Shown: positions 45,317-53,606 of the stretch, one piece after another | Numbering within the stretch: position 1 is the stretch's first letter | Layout of the letters: each line of letters opens with the position of its first letter | Assembly: GCF_002407185.1 (NCBI RefSeq) | Contig: NZ_CP023563.1 | Coordinates: 2,170,001-2,234,000, forward strand | Direction of reading: 5' to 3' | DNA length: 64,000 bases | Source of the DNA: Brachybacterium vulturis | Lineage (GTDB): Bacteria > Actinomycetota > Actinomycetes > Actinomycetales > Dermabacteraceae | The notes under the pieces: generated by a model | What the model was told of the DNA's origin: nothing | Databases searched by the model: none | What the model saw: only the letters and a program-made list of their open reading frames with translations | Translations under genes and position numbers: made by a program

Positions 45317-45406
45317 GGTCGACGGCAGCCTTCATCGGGGCGGCCTCATCGGCGCGCCCACCGAGTAAGCAGGGGGCGCAGGGCGCCTCTCGGGCGAGGA
45401 GTTAGT

Positions 45407-45423
45407 GTCACCGGAGCGGTGAC
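45407..45423. promoter_or_regulatory. Candidate NrtR operator 1
   Basis: GTCACC and GGTGAC form a perfect 6-base inverted repeat around a 5-base spacer, about 100 bases upstream of nrtR. It has the same arm length and spacer as the repeat at 45493-45509. Confidence 0.45.
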
Positions 45424-45492
45424 CCCGCTCACATCGCGCAGGCGCAGCCCGCCCTTCTGGTCGAGAGGAAACTAACCTCCTCGTCACGAGTA

Positions 45493-45509
45493 AAGGTCCC
45501 CGTGACCTT
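45493..45509. promoter_or_regulatory. Candidate NrtR operator 2
   Basis: AAGGTC and GACCTT form a perfect 6-base inverted repeat around a 5-base spacer. It ends two bases before the AGGAGG ribosome-binding site of nrtR, where bound repressor would block transcription. NrtR-family proteins normally autoregulate and control the linked nad genes. Confidence 0.5.
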
Positions 45510-45525
45510 AACAGGAGGTGTTGTG

Positions 45526-46212
45526 ATGGATGGCTCGCTCTCCCTGGCGGTCTCGACCGTCATCTTCGCCCTGCGCCCCCACCCCAGGACCCGCCTGCCG
45601 GTGCTCTGGGTGCCCCTGGTGCGCCGTATCCGACAGCCGCACCAGGGACGATGGGCGCTGCCCGGGGGACCGCTCGGCGCGGAGGAGGGACTGGCGACCT
45701 CGGCCGCCCGGACGCTGCAGGAGACCACCCGGCTGAGCCCGCGATACCTCGAGCAGCTCTACGCCTTCGGCGGGACGGACCGGGCGCCGACCACGGCCGA
45801 GCGCACCGTCTCGGTCGTCTACTGGGCGCTGGTGCGGCCGGAGGAGGCCGATGCCGGCGCCGTCGGGGTGAACGTCCAGTGGTTCGTCGCCGACGAGCTG
45901 CCCGAGCTCGCCTTCGACCATTCGCTGATCGTCGAGTACGCGCTGTGGCGACTGCGCAACAAGGTCGAGTACTCCCGCATCGCCGCCGCCTTCCTCGGCG
46001 AGAGCTTCACCCTCGCCGAGCTGCGCGGGGTCCATGAAGCGGTGCTCCAGCGCTCCCTCGAACCCTCGAACTTCCGCCGACAGATCGAGACCTCGGGACG
46101 GCTCGTGGCCACCGACGCCTATCGCACCGGAGGCCGGCACCGTCCCGCTCGTCTGTACCGGCACGATCGCTCGATCCAGCTGTCCGACAACGGCCCGCTC
46201 ACCGAACGCTGA
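45526..46212 (+). CDS. nrtR: Nudix-related transcriptional repressor NrtR of NAD synthesis
   Basis: A 228-residue protein: an N-terminal Nudix-fold domain (about 1-140) and a C-terminal winged helix (about 145-228, FTLAELRGVHEAVLQRSLEPSNFRRQ). The Nudix box at 48-70 is degenerate: REUxEExGU reads R-T-L-Q-E-T-T-R-L, losing the catalytic second and last glutamates. That fits NrtR, which senses ADP-ribose or NAD-related ligands rather than hydrolysing them. I use the ATG at 45526 with AGGAGG upstream. nadA, nadB and nadC follow, supporting the call. Confidence 0.9.
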   Translation: MDGSLSLAVSTVIFALRPHPRTRLPVLWVPLVRRIRQPHQGRWALPGGPLGAEEGLATSAARTLQETTRLSPRYLEQLYAFGGTDRAPTTAERTVSVVYWALVRPEEADAGAVGVNVQWFVADELPELAFDHSLIVEYALWRLRNKVEYSRIAAAFLGESFTLAELRGVHEAVLQRSLEPSNFRRQIETSGRLVATDAYRTGGRHRPARLYRHDRSIQLSDNGPLTER

Positions 46213-46239
46213 CCTCAGCCCCGACCCTCAGGAGATCCC

Positions 46240-47547
46240 ATGACCAGCGCCTCCGTCGACCTGACCCTGCGCGACCTCAGCACCCGCGGCGCCGCGGACG
46301 CCGGCTGCTCGACCCGCCTGCTGGACGCCCCCTGGGACGTCGATGCGACCGATCCCGGCTACGGCCCCGGCGCCTCGATGGCGGACCCGATCCCCGCCGG
46401 CGCCCCGGCCCAGGGCGAGATCCCCCAGGAGTATCGCGACGCGAGCGCCGAGGAGCTGGACCGCAGGATCCTCGCCGCGAAGGCCGCGCTCGGGGACCGC
46501 GCACTCGTGCTGGGCCACTACTACCAGCGCGACGAGGTCATCCGGTATGCCGACTACGTGGGCGACTCCTTCCAGCTCGCCACCGCCGCGAAGGCCCGCA
46601 CCGAGGCGGAGGCGATCATCTTCTGCGGCGTGCACTTCATGGCCGAGACCGCAGACCTGCTCTCCGGTCCCGAGCAGGCCGTGATCCTGCCCAACCTGGC
46701 GGCGGGCTGCTCGATGGCGGACATGGCCGATATCGACCAGGTCGAGGAGGCCTGGGAGCAGCTGATGGAGGTCTACGGCGGCGAGAGCGAGGACGCCGAC
46801 GGGCTGATGCCGATCATCCCGGTCACGTACATGAACTCCTCGGCCGCGCTCAAGGGGTTCGTGGGCCGGCACGGGGGCATCGTGTGCACCTCCTCCAATG
46901 CGACCACCGTCCTTCACTGGGCCTTCGCGCGGGGCCGACGGGTGCTCTTCTTCCCCGACCAGCATCTCGGGCGCAACACCGCCAAGGCGATGGGCATCGG
47001 GCTGGAGCAGATGCCGATGTGGAACCCGCGCCGACCGCTGGGCGGCAACGACGCCCAGGGCCTGCTGGAGGCGAAGGTGGTGCTGTGGCACGGCTTCTGC
47101 TCCGTGCACAAGCGCTTCACCACCGCCCAGATCGACAAGGCCCGCGCCGAGCACCCCGGCGTGCGCGTGATCGTGCACCCCGAGTGCCCCATGCCCGTGG
47201 TCGACGCGGCCGACGAGTCCGGCTCGACCGACGTCATCCGCCGCGCGATCGAGGGGGCCGAGGAGCCGACGACCTTCGCGATCGGCACCGAGATCAACCT
47301 GGTCCAGCGCCTCGCCGCGGCGCACCCGCAGCACACGATCTTCTGCCTCGACCCGGTGGTGTGCCCCTGCTCGACCATGTACCGCATCCACCCCGGCTAC
47401 CTGGCCTGGGTGCTCGAGTCCCTGCTGGCCGGCGAGGTCGTCAACCGCATCACCGTGGGCCAGGACGTCGCCGAGCCCGCTCGGCTCGCCCTGGAACGGA
47501 TGCTCAGCGCGAAGCCCGCCCCGGCCCGCACCACCACGGAGCGCTGA
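46240..47547 (+). CDS. nadA: Quinolinate synthase NadA
   Basis: NadA condenses iminoaspartate and dihydroxyacetone phosphate into quinolinate using a [4Fe-4S] cluster. This is the long actinobacterial form (435 residues) with a roughly 60-residue N-terminal extension. Conserved features are LGHYYQRDEVI, FCGVHFMAETADLLS, the cluster cysteine regions at C157 (AGCSMAD), C316 (HPECPMP) and C375/C377 (VCPCSTMY). A GGAG site lies 6 bases before the ATG. Only two bases separate it from nadB. Confidence 0.96.
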   Translation: MTSASVDLTLRDLSTRGAADAGCSTRLLDAPWDVDATDPGYGPGASMADPIPAGAPAQGEIPQEYRDASAEELDRRILAAKAALGDRALVLGHYYQRDEVIRYADYVGDSFQLATAAKARTEAEAIIFCGVHFMAETADLLSGPEQAVILPNLAAGCSMADMADIDQVEEAWEQLMEVYGGESEDADGLMPIIPVTYMNSSAALKGFVGRHGGIVCTSSNATTVLHWAFARGRRVLFFPDQHLGRNTAKAMGIGLEQMPMWNPRRPLGGNDAQGLLEAKVVLWHGFCSVHKRFTTAQIDKARAEHPGVRVIVHPECPMPVVDAADESGSTDVIRRAIEGAEEPTTFAIGTEINLVQRLAAAHPQHTIFCLDPVVCPCSTMYRIHPGYLAWVLESLLAGEVVNRITVGQDVAEPARLALERMLSAKPAPARTTTER

Positions 47548-47549
47548 GC

Positions 47550-49142
47550 ATGACCGGACGCGAGGTACGCGGCGCCGGCGCGCAGGTGCTGGTGGTCGGC
47601 TCCGGCATCGCGGGGCTGACGGCCGCGCTGCGCGCCTCCCGCACCGCCCACGTGATGCTGGTGACCAAGGGCGCGCTCGGCGACGGCGCCACGGCCTGCG
47701 CGCAGGGCGGGATCGCCGGCGCGGTGGGCCCCGGGGACACCCCCGCCCAGCACGCCCGGGATACGAGCGAGGCCGGGGCCGGGCTCTGCGCGGCGGAGGC
47801 GGTGCGGGTGCTCTGCCAGGAGGGGCCGGAGGCGATCGACGAGCTCATCGGCCACGGAGTCCGCTTCGACCGGGAGGCGAGCACTGCCGGCTCGGGGGCG
47901 GGCGCCTCGCCGTACGCGCTGGGGCTGGAGGGTGCCCACGGCCGTGCGCGCATCCTCCACGCCGGCGGCGATGCGACCGGGCGCGCCATCCAGGAGGCGC
48001 TGGTGCGGGCAGTGGCGCGTGAGGCGTGCTCGGTCGCCGGGCCCGGGAGCCTCGTCGTGCGAGAGCACACGACCCTGGTGGATCTGCTGCTCGAGACCGG
48101 CCGGGTCGTCGGGGCCGAGCTGCTCGGGGCCGACGGGACCCGGCTCGTGCACCGCGCCGCGGTGGCCGTCCTGGCCACCGGCGGTGCCGGTCAGCTCTTC
48201 GCCCACACCACGAACCCCGCCGTCGCCACCGGGGACGGGATCGCCGCCGCCTGGCGGGCAGGAGCCGAGCTCGAGGACCTGGAGTTCTTCCAGTTCCACC
48301 CCACCGCGCTCGCCGGTCCGGGCAGCTTCCTGATCTCGGAGGCGGTGCGCGGCGAGGGCGCGACGCTGCGTGATGAGCGGGGCCAGCGCTTCCTGCCCGC
48401 CCTCGACCCGCGCGCCGAGCTCGCACCGCGCGACGTCGTCGCCCGCGCCATCGCCCGGGTGATGCGGGCACAGGCCGGTCGCCCGGTGCTGCTGGACGCC
48501 ACCGCGATCGGGGGAGCGCGGCTGCGGCGGCGCTTTCCGAGCATCGACGCCGAGCTGCGTGCGCGCGGGATCGACTGGGCCCGCGCACCGGTGCCCGTCA
48601 CCCCCGCCGCCCACTACTGGATGGGTGGGATCCGCACCGCCCTGGACGGCACGACCTCGCTTCCCGGTCTCCTCGCAGCCGGAGAGTGCGCCCGCACCGG
48701 GGTGCACGGAGCGAACCGGCTGGCCTCGAACTCCCTGCTCGAGGGTGCCGTGTTCGGTGCCCGGGCGGGGGACGCCGCGGCAGCCGTCGCCCGGACCGGA
48801 ACGAGGCCGGTCACCGCGCCGCACCCCGGCCGCGTCCGCGCTGTCTCCCCGTCCCGCACCGCCGGCGCCGGCTGGACCCGCGGCGACCTGCAGCAGCTGA
48901 TGTGGCGCCGCGCCGGGCTGCTGCGCACCGGCGCCGAGCTGGACGAGGCCGCCGACGCCCTCGCCTCCTGGCAGGCAGACGATCCTGCCGAGCTCTCCAC
49001 CGTCGCCGCGCTCGAGGACCGCAACCTCCTCGACCTCGCCCGCCTGCTCGTGGCCCGGGCCAGAGCACGCCCCGACTCCCTCGGTGCCCATCACCGCCTC
49101 GACACCCCCGCCATCCCCGTCCAGGAGGACCACGCATGCTGA
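47550..49142 (+). CDS. nadB: L-aspartate oxidase NadB
   Basis: NadB oxidises L-aspartate to iminoaspartate, the substrate for NadA. The 530-residue flavoprotein begins with the FAD Rossmann motif VVGSGIAGLTAALRAS, has the ACAQGGIAGAVGPGD stretch and the capping-domain active-site block with the HGANRLASNSLLEGAVFGA signature shared with succinate dehydrogenase flavoproteins. The ATG at 47550 is two bases after the nadA stop; an open frame reaching back into nadA is a shadow. Its 3' end overlaps nadC by 7 bases. Confidence 0.95.
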   Translation: MTGREVRGAGAQVLVVGSGIAGLTAALRASRTAHVMLVTKGALGDGATACAQGGIAGAVGPGDTPAQHARDTSEAGAGLCAAEAVRVLCQEGPEAIDELIGHGVRFDREASTAGSGAGASPYALGLEGAHGRARILHAGGDATGRAIQEALVRAVAREACSVAGPGSLVVREHTTLVDLLLETGRVVGAELLGADGTRLVHRAAVAVLATGGAGQLFAHTTNPAVATGDGIAAAWRAGAELEDLEFFQFHPTALAGPGSFLISEAVRGEGATLRDERGQRFLPALDPRAELAPRDVVARAIARVMRAQAGRPVLLDATAIGGARLRRRFPSIDAELRARGIDWARAPVPVTPAAHYWMGGIRTALDGTTSLPGLLAAGECARTGVHGANRLASNSLLEGAVFGARAGDAAAAVARTGTRPVTAPHPGRVRAVSPSRTAGAGWTRGDLQQLMWRRAGLLRTGAELDEAADALASWQADDPAELSTVAALEDRNLLDLARLLVARARARPDSLGAHHRLDTPAIPVQEDHAC

Positions 49143-50017
49143 CCACCACCGCCCCTGCCCCCACGCTCCCGGCAGCCCGGATCGAGGCCGTGGTCTCCGC
49201 CGCGCTGGTCGAGGACGCGCCCTGGGGAGACCTCACCGGCGAGGTGTTCCTGCCCGCCGAGGCTGTGGCCACCGCCGAGCTCACCGCCCGCGAACCGGGC
49301 GTGCTCTCGGGGATCGAGGTGTTCGCCGCCGCCTTCCGCCTCACCGACCCCGCCGTGCAGGTCCGCGCGCACAGGGCCGACGGCGACCGCTTCACCGCCG
49401 GCCAGGTGCTGGCGACCGTGACCGGCCCGGCCCGCGCCGTGGTCCAGGCCGAGCGGGTGGCCCTGAACCTGCTGCAGCGGATGACCGGCATCGCGACCCT
49501 CACCCGTCGTGTCGTCGACGCGGTCGAGGGAACCGGCGCCGCCATCACCGACACCCGCAAGACCACCCCGGGCCTGCGCGCCCTGGAGCGCCATGCCGTG
49601 CGCTGCGGCGGCGGGGTCAACCACCGCTTCTCCCTCTCCGACGCCGTGATGGCCAAGGACAACCACCTCGCCGTGCTCCGGCAGCAGGGTCTGGACCTCA
49701 CCGCGGCGATCCGACAGGCACGCTCCCGACTCGGCCACACCACCACGCTCGAGGTGGAGGTGGACCGCATCGAGCAGATCGAGCCCGTGCTGGCCGGCGG
49801 CGTCGACGTGATCATGCTCGACAACTTCGCGCTGCCGGACCTCGCCCGCGGCGTGGAGATCATCGCCGGGCGCGCGATCGTCGAGGCGAGCGGCACCGTG
49901 ACCCTGGAGACGGTCGCCGACATCGCCCGCACCGGGGTGGATGTCATCTCCTCCGGCGCCCTCACCCATAGCGCCCGACACCTGGACCTCGGCCTCGACA
50001 TGACCGTCACCGCCTGA
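49136..50017 (+). CDS. nadC: Nicotinate-nucleotide pyrophosphorylase (carboxylating) NadC
   Basis: NadC makes nicotinate mononucleotide from quinolinate and PRPP. The 293-residue protein has the quinolinate phosphoribosyltransferase motifs DTRKTTPGLRALERHAVRCGGGVNHR, AKDNHL and VDVISSGALTHSA. I start it at the ATG at 49136, preceded by AGGAGG at 7 bases and overlapping the nadB stop by 7 bases. It completes the de novo pathway; the product goes to NadD, encoded at 13858. Confidence 0.96.
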   Translation: MLTTTAPAPTLPAARIEAVVSAALVEDAPWGDLTGEVFLPAEAVATAELTAREPGVLSGIEVFAAAFRLTDPAVQVRAHRADGDRFTAGQVLATVTGPARAVVQAERVALNLLQRMTGIATLTRRVVDAVEGTGAAITDTRKTTPGLRALERHAVRCGGGVNHRFSLSDAVMAKDNHLAVLRQQGLDLTAAIRQARSRLGHTTTLEVEVDRIEQIEPVLAGGVDVIMLDNFALPDLARGVEIIAGRAIVEASGTVTLETVADIARTGVDVISSGALTHSARHLDLGLDMTVTA

Positions 50018-50026
50018 GCGCCGCTG

Positions 50027-51160
50027 ATGATCTACCTCGACACCGCCGCCACCGCCCCCGTCCGCCGGGAGGTGCTCGAAGCCGCCTGGCCCTATCTCAC
50101 CGGCACCTTCGGCAACCCCTCCAGCCATCACCCGGTGGGGGAGGCGGCGGCCGCCGGGCTCGAGGACGCCCGGGCCCGTGCCGCCGCCGTGCTCGGCGTG
50201 CGCCGCAGCGACATCGTCTTCACCGCCGGCGGCACCGAGGCGGCGAATCTCGCGATCAAGGGGCTCGCACTCGCCGCCCCGCGCGGGAAGCATCTGGTCA
50301 CCGCTGGCACCGAGCATGAGGCGGTGCTGGCGAGCATCGACTTCCTGCACCGCGTCCATGGCTTCGACGTGACGTACCTCGAGGTGGCGCCCGATGGTGC
50401 CGTGAGCCCCGAGACGCTGCGGGACGCACTGCGGGAGGACACGACCCTGGTCTCCCTGGCCCTGGCCAACAACGAGATCGGCACCGTCCACGACATCCCT
50501 GCGCTCGCCGAGGTCGCTCACGCCTCCGGCGCCCTCCTGCACACCGACGCCGTGCAGGCCGCCGGCCGGCTCGAGCTGCGGGGCCTCGGTGCGGACGCTC
50601 TGACGCTGTCGGGTCACAAGCTCGGCGCGCCGAAGGGGAGCGGCCTGGCGATGATCCGCGGCAGGCTCCCCGTGGAGCCGCTCGTCCACGGCGGCGGGCA
50701 GGAGCGGGGCCGACGCTCCGGCACCGAGAACGTCGCCTTCGCCGTCGCGCTCGCGACCGCCCTAGAACTGGCTGAGGCGGAACGGGACGAGGCGGCGGCG
50801 CGGCTGCTGCCGCTGCGGGATCTCCTGGTCCGCCGCGTGCTGGCCGCGCGGGACGGCGTGCGGCTGACCGGAGCGGAGATCGACCGGCCCGGGACGCGCC
50901 TGCCCGGCCATGCCTCCTTCTGCGTCCCCGGCCGCAGCGGGGAGTCGATCGTGCTGGACCTCGCCGAGCAGGGCGTGATCTCCTCCAGCGGCTCGGCCTG
51001 CGCCGCCGGCAGCGACGAGCCCTCCCACGTGCTCATGGCGCTGGGGATCCCGCGCGAGATCGCGCAGACCGCCGTGCGCTTCACGCTCGGTGCGAGGACC
51101 ACCGCCGCCGAGGTCGAGGAGGCCGCGACGGTGATCGACGAGGTCCTCGCCCGAGGGTGA
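50027..51160 (+). CDS. NifS-like cysteine desulfurase of the NAD operon (NadS-type)
   Basis: A 377-residue PLP enzyme that takes sulfur from cysteine. The PLP lysine is K198 in SGHKLGAPKG and the mobile catalytic cysteine is C325 in SSGSACAAGSDEPSH. The start lies 9 bases after nadC. Cysteine desulfurases in nad operons of actinobacteria and bacilli (often called NadS or nifS) are thought to build the NadA [4Fe-4S] cluster. A more general role in tRNA thiolation or Fe-S supply is possible, but the operon position favours NadA maturation. Confidence 0.9.
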   Translation: MIYLDTAATAPVRREVLEAAWPYLTGTFGNPSSHHPVGEAAAAGLEDARARAAAVLGVRRSDIVFTAGGTEAANLAIKGLALAAPRGKHLVTAGTEHEAVLASIDFLHRVHGFDVTYLEVAPDGAVSPETLRDALREDTTLVSLALANNEIGTVHDIPALAEVAHASGALLHTDAVQAAGRLELRGLGADALTLSGHKLGAPKGSGLAMIRGRLPVEPLVHGGGQERGRRSGTENVAFAVALATALELAEAERDEAAARLLPLRDLLVRRVLAARDGVRLTGAEIDRPGTRLPGHASFCVPGRSGESIVLDLAEQGVISSSGSACAAGSDEPSHVLMALGIPREIAQTAVRFTLGARTTAAEVEEAATVIDEVLARG

Positions 51161-51337
51161 GCGTCCTGATCGACGCCGACGCGGGATCCGCCGAGCGCGT
51201 CATCCGCGGGGTGGACCGCCCCCGCATGACTCCCGGCCGAGGTGCGCGCTCGGCGGCGGACGGCGGGCCCGGGCCGCTGCAGTGACCTTTCGTCGATGGA
51301 CCCCACCTGCCGCTCTGCGGTCGATTCGGAGCGTGTG

Positions 51338-52606
51338 ATGAATGCGAGCATGGCGCAGCGTCTGATGCAGATGCCGCCGGTGAGGGCCGGGTTCTCCCTG
51401 GGAGCACTGGGCCTGATCGGCACCATCACGACGCACCCCGAGATGGACGACCTGGCGCTCACACTGGTCATCATCGTGGTGATCGTCCTCTTCGCCGCGC
51501 TCCCCTGGGTGTGGACCCTCGACGGTTTCCTGCGTGATCTGCGCCCGCCCCGTCGCCCGGACGGTGCCGTGCTGATCGCGTGGCGGCCCCGGCGCGCGGC
51601 CGTGGCGCTGTCCTGGGTCGGCCTGGTCGCTGCGGTGCTGGGGACGGTGGGCTTCGGGGCCCTCCTCGGCGTCGAGCACTCCGCTCGGTTCGTCGCGATC
51701 TCCGGTGTCGCGGCCGCGGTGGGCGTCATCGTCGCCACCGTGCTGCCCCGCCTGAGCCGGGCGTGGTCCACGAGCCAGGGCACGGTGGCCATCTGCCCCG
51801 GCGGGCTGATCGTCACCGGGCACGGCGGCAGGGGCAGCAGTCAGGTGCTCCTCGAGGACCTGCGTCGTGTGAGGCTGGACCGGGAGGTCGACCGCTCCCT
51901 GCCGGCGGGGGCGGGGAACGGGCTCGGTCCGGGGGTGCGCTGGCGACCCGGGGCCCAGGAGGCGATCGGGCGATGGTCGACCGAGGGCTTCTCGCCGACG
52001 TTCGAGGAGACCAGACGCTTCGGCTTGGAGCCCGCATGGTCGCCGGATCCGCGGGTCGACGCCACCCCGCTGCTCGCGCGTCTCCGGCAGTCGGTCTTCT
52101 ACGCCTGGGGCAGCGTGCTGCTGGCCGGCTTCGGAGGCATCTTCGTCTGGGGCATCGCGACGGGGGAGGCGCCCTGGTGGCTGGTGGTGCTCTTCGGCTG
52201 GATGCCGGTGGTGGGGCTGGCCGTCTTCCTTCCGAGGATCTTCACCTCCCTGCGGTCGGCACAGCCGTTCGCGGGCGCGACGGAGCTGGGGTGGTTCGAC
52301 ATCCTCCACCGCAGGCGCCTGATCCCGTGGGAGCAGATCGACCGGATCGAGGTCCACGCCCGGGTGGTCACCGTGGTCCTGCTCCCGCGCGCGCCGAGAG
52401 TCCTGAACTTCGACCGCGACCGGGGGGACCGCCCCGGCCGGCGCCGGCCCGCGTGGAGTGCGAGCGTGCGGACCTCGATCCGCGTCAGCCGGCCGGCCGG
52501 CACCGACGAGCTGACCTATCCGCCGTCGACGGACACGGTCTCTCTGGCGACGTGGGCCGAACGCCACGGCTGCGCGCAGGTCACATGGAAGGAGGAGGTG
52601 CGATGA
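51338..52606 (+). CDS. Uncharacterised four-helix membrane protein, paralogue B
   Basis: A 422-residue relative of the protein at 44051-45316. Matched blocks are VLPRLSRAWSTSQG with LLPRLSRWYADGAG, VRWRPGAQEAIGRWSTEGFSP with VRWRPGACAAVARWADEGFDP, LEPAWSPDP with LEPRWSSDP, and GWFDILHRRRLIPWEQIDRIEV with GWVDHLHGQGLVAWEDIESIEV. Layout is two helix pairs, a soluble middle part and a PH-like C-terminal domain. I start it at the ATG at 51338, with GGAG upstream; an in-frame ATG at 51296 could add 14 residues. Function is unknown. Confidence 0.78.
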   Translation: MNASMAQRLMQMPPVRAGFSLGALGLIGTITTHPEMDDLALTLVIIVVIVLFAALPWVWTLDGFLRDLRPPRRPDGAVLIAWRPRRAAVALSWVGLVAAVLGTVGFGALLGVEHSARFVAISGVAAAVGVIVATVLPRLSRAWSTSQGTVAICPGGLIVTGHGGRGSSQVLLEDLRRVRLDREVDRSLPAGAGNGLGPGVRWRPGAQEAIGRWSTEGFSPTFEETRRFGLEPAWSPDPRVDATPLLARLRQSVFYAWGSVLLAGFGGIFVWGIATGEAPWWLVVLFGWMPVVGLAVFLPRIFTSLRSAQPFAGATELGWFDILHRRRLIPWEQIDRIEVHARVVTVVLLPRAPRVLNFDRDRGDRPGRRRPAWSASVRTSIRVSRPAGTDELTYPPSTDTVSLATWAERHGCAQVTWKEEVR

Positions 52607-52712
52607 CGCCCGGCCCGCCACGACAGTCCCCGTCGGCCCTCCGGGCTACGGTGGTGCCGGTGACGATCGAAGGCGACCGGCGTGGCACGCCGGACTCTCT
52701 GGAAGGACGGCT

Positions 52713-53543
52713 GTGACGACACCTCCCGCTCTGACTCCCACGACACCCGAGCAGCTGCACGTGATGAGCATGAACATCCGCTGCGACCGCTCCGGGGACG
52801 GCAGCACCCGCCCGGGCGACCCCGACCACTGGCCGGAGCGCCGCCCGCTGCTCGTCGAGCTGCTGGCCCGGGAGCGCCCCGCGCTGCTGGGAGTCCAGGA
52901 GGCGCTGCACGGACAGCTCTCCGCGCTGGAGGAGGCGCTGCCCGGCCATCGCCGTCTCGGGTACGGCCGAGAGGGCGGCAGCCACGGCGAGCACGCCGTG
53001 ATCCTCTACGATCCCGGACGCTTCGAGGTGATCGCCTGGGACCAGTCCTGGCTCTCGGACACACCGGAGGTGATCGGCTCGGTCACCTGGGGGCACACCG
53101 TCACCCGGATCGTGGTCCGCGCGGACCTCCGCGACCGGGTCACCGGCCGGGAGCTGACCGTCCTGAACACCCACCTCGATCACGAGTCCGAGACCGCTAG
53201 AGAGCGCGCCGCCCACCTCCTGGCCGACCTGGTCGCGAACACCTCCCGCCCCACGATCCTCACCGGCGACTTCAACGCCGCCGCGCGAGACTCCAGCGCC
53301 TACTCCACCCTCGTCACCGACGGGCCGATGCGGGACAGCTGGGACTCCGCCCGTGAACGCCTCACCCCCGCCTGGGGCACCTTCACCGATTACCTCCCGC
53401 CGATCGAGCAGGGCGAGCGCATCGACTGGATCCTCACCACCCCGGACCTCATCGCGCTGCAGGCCGCGATCACCACTGCCGGCGCGGACTCCCGTGCCCA
53501 CTCCGACCACGCCGCCGTGCAGGCGCTGCTCGAGCTGCGCTGA
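52713..53543 (+). CDS. Endonuclease/exonuclease/phosphatase-family hydrolase
   Basis: A 276-residue member of the EEP superfamily (DNase I/phosphodiesterase fold). Metal and catalytic residues are visible: N21 in MSMNIRCD, E63 in GVQEAL, the H in NTHLDHES, the D/N pair in TGDFNA, and the final SDHAAV. It begins at GTG with GGAAGGA upstream and has no signal peptide, so it is probably cytoplasmic. Substrate (nucleic acid, lipid phosphate or other phosphodiester) cannot be told from sequence. Confidence 0.86.
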   Translation: MTTPPALTPTTPEQLHVMSMNIRCDRSGDGSTRPGDPDHWPERRPLLVELLARERPALLGVQEALHGQLSALEEALPGHRRLGYGREGGSHGEHAVILYDPGRFEVIAWDQSWLSDTPEVIGSVTWGHTVTRIVVRADLRDRVTGRELTVLNTHLDHESETARERAAHLLADLVANTSRPTILTGDFNAAARDSSAYSTLVTDGPMRDSWDSARERLTPAWGTFTDYLPPIEQGERIDWILTTPDLIALQAAITTAGADSRAHSDHAAVQALLELR

Positions 53544-53544
53544 A

Positions 53545-53562
53545 CCCCCGCGCGAGCGGGGG
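53545..53562 (+). terminator. Short hairpin after the EEP hydrolase gene
   Basis: CCCCCGC and GCGGGGG form a 7-bp stem with a GCGA loop right behind the stop codon. There is no T-run; the TAGAGT that follows could be a -10 box for the next gene. Confidence 0.45.
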
Positions 53563-53606
53563 CTAGAGTCGTCACCACATCGCAGCGTCGAGGTCGAGGA
53601 GACGAG

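Noticed and set aside
51296..51337. Start of paralogue B at the ATG at 51296
   Set aside because: The ATG at 51338 has the better ribosome-binding site and the region between is not matched in paralogue A.
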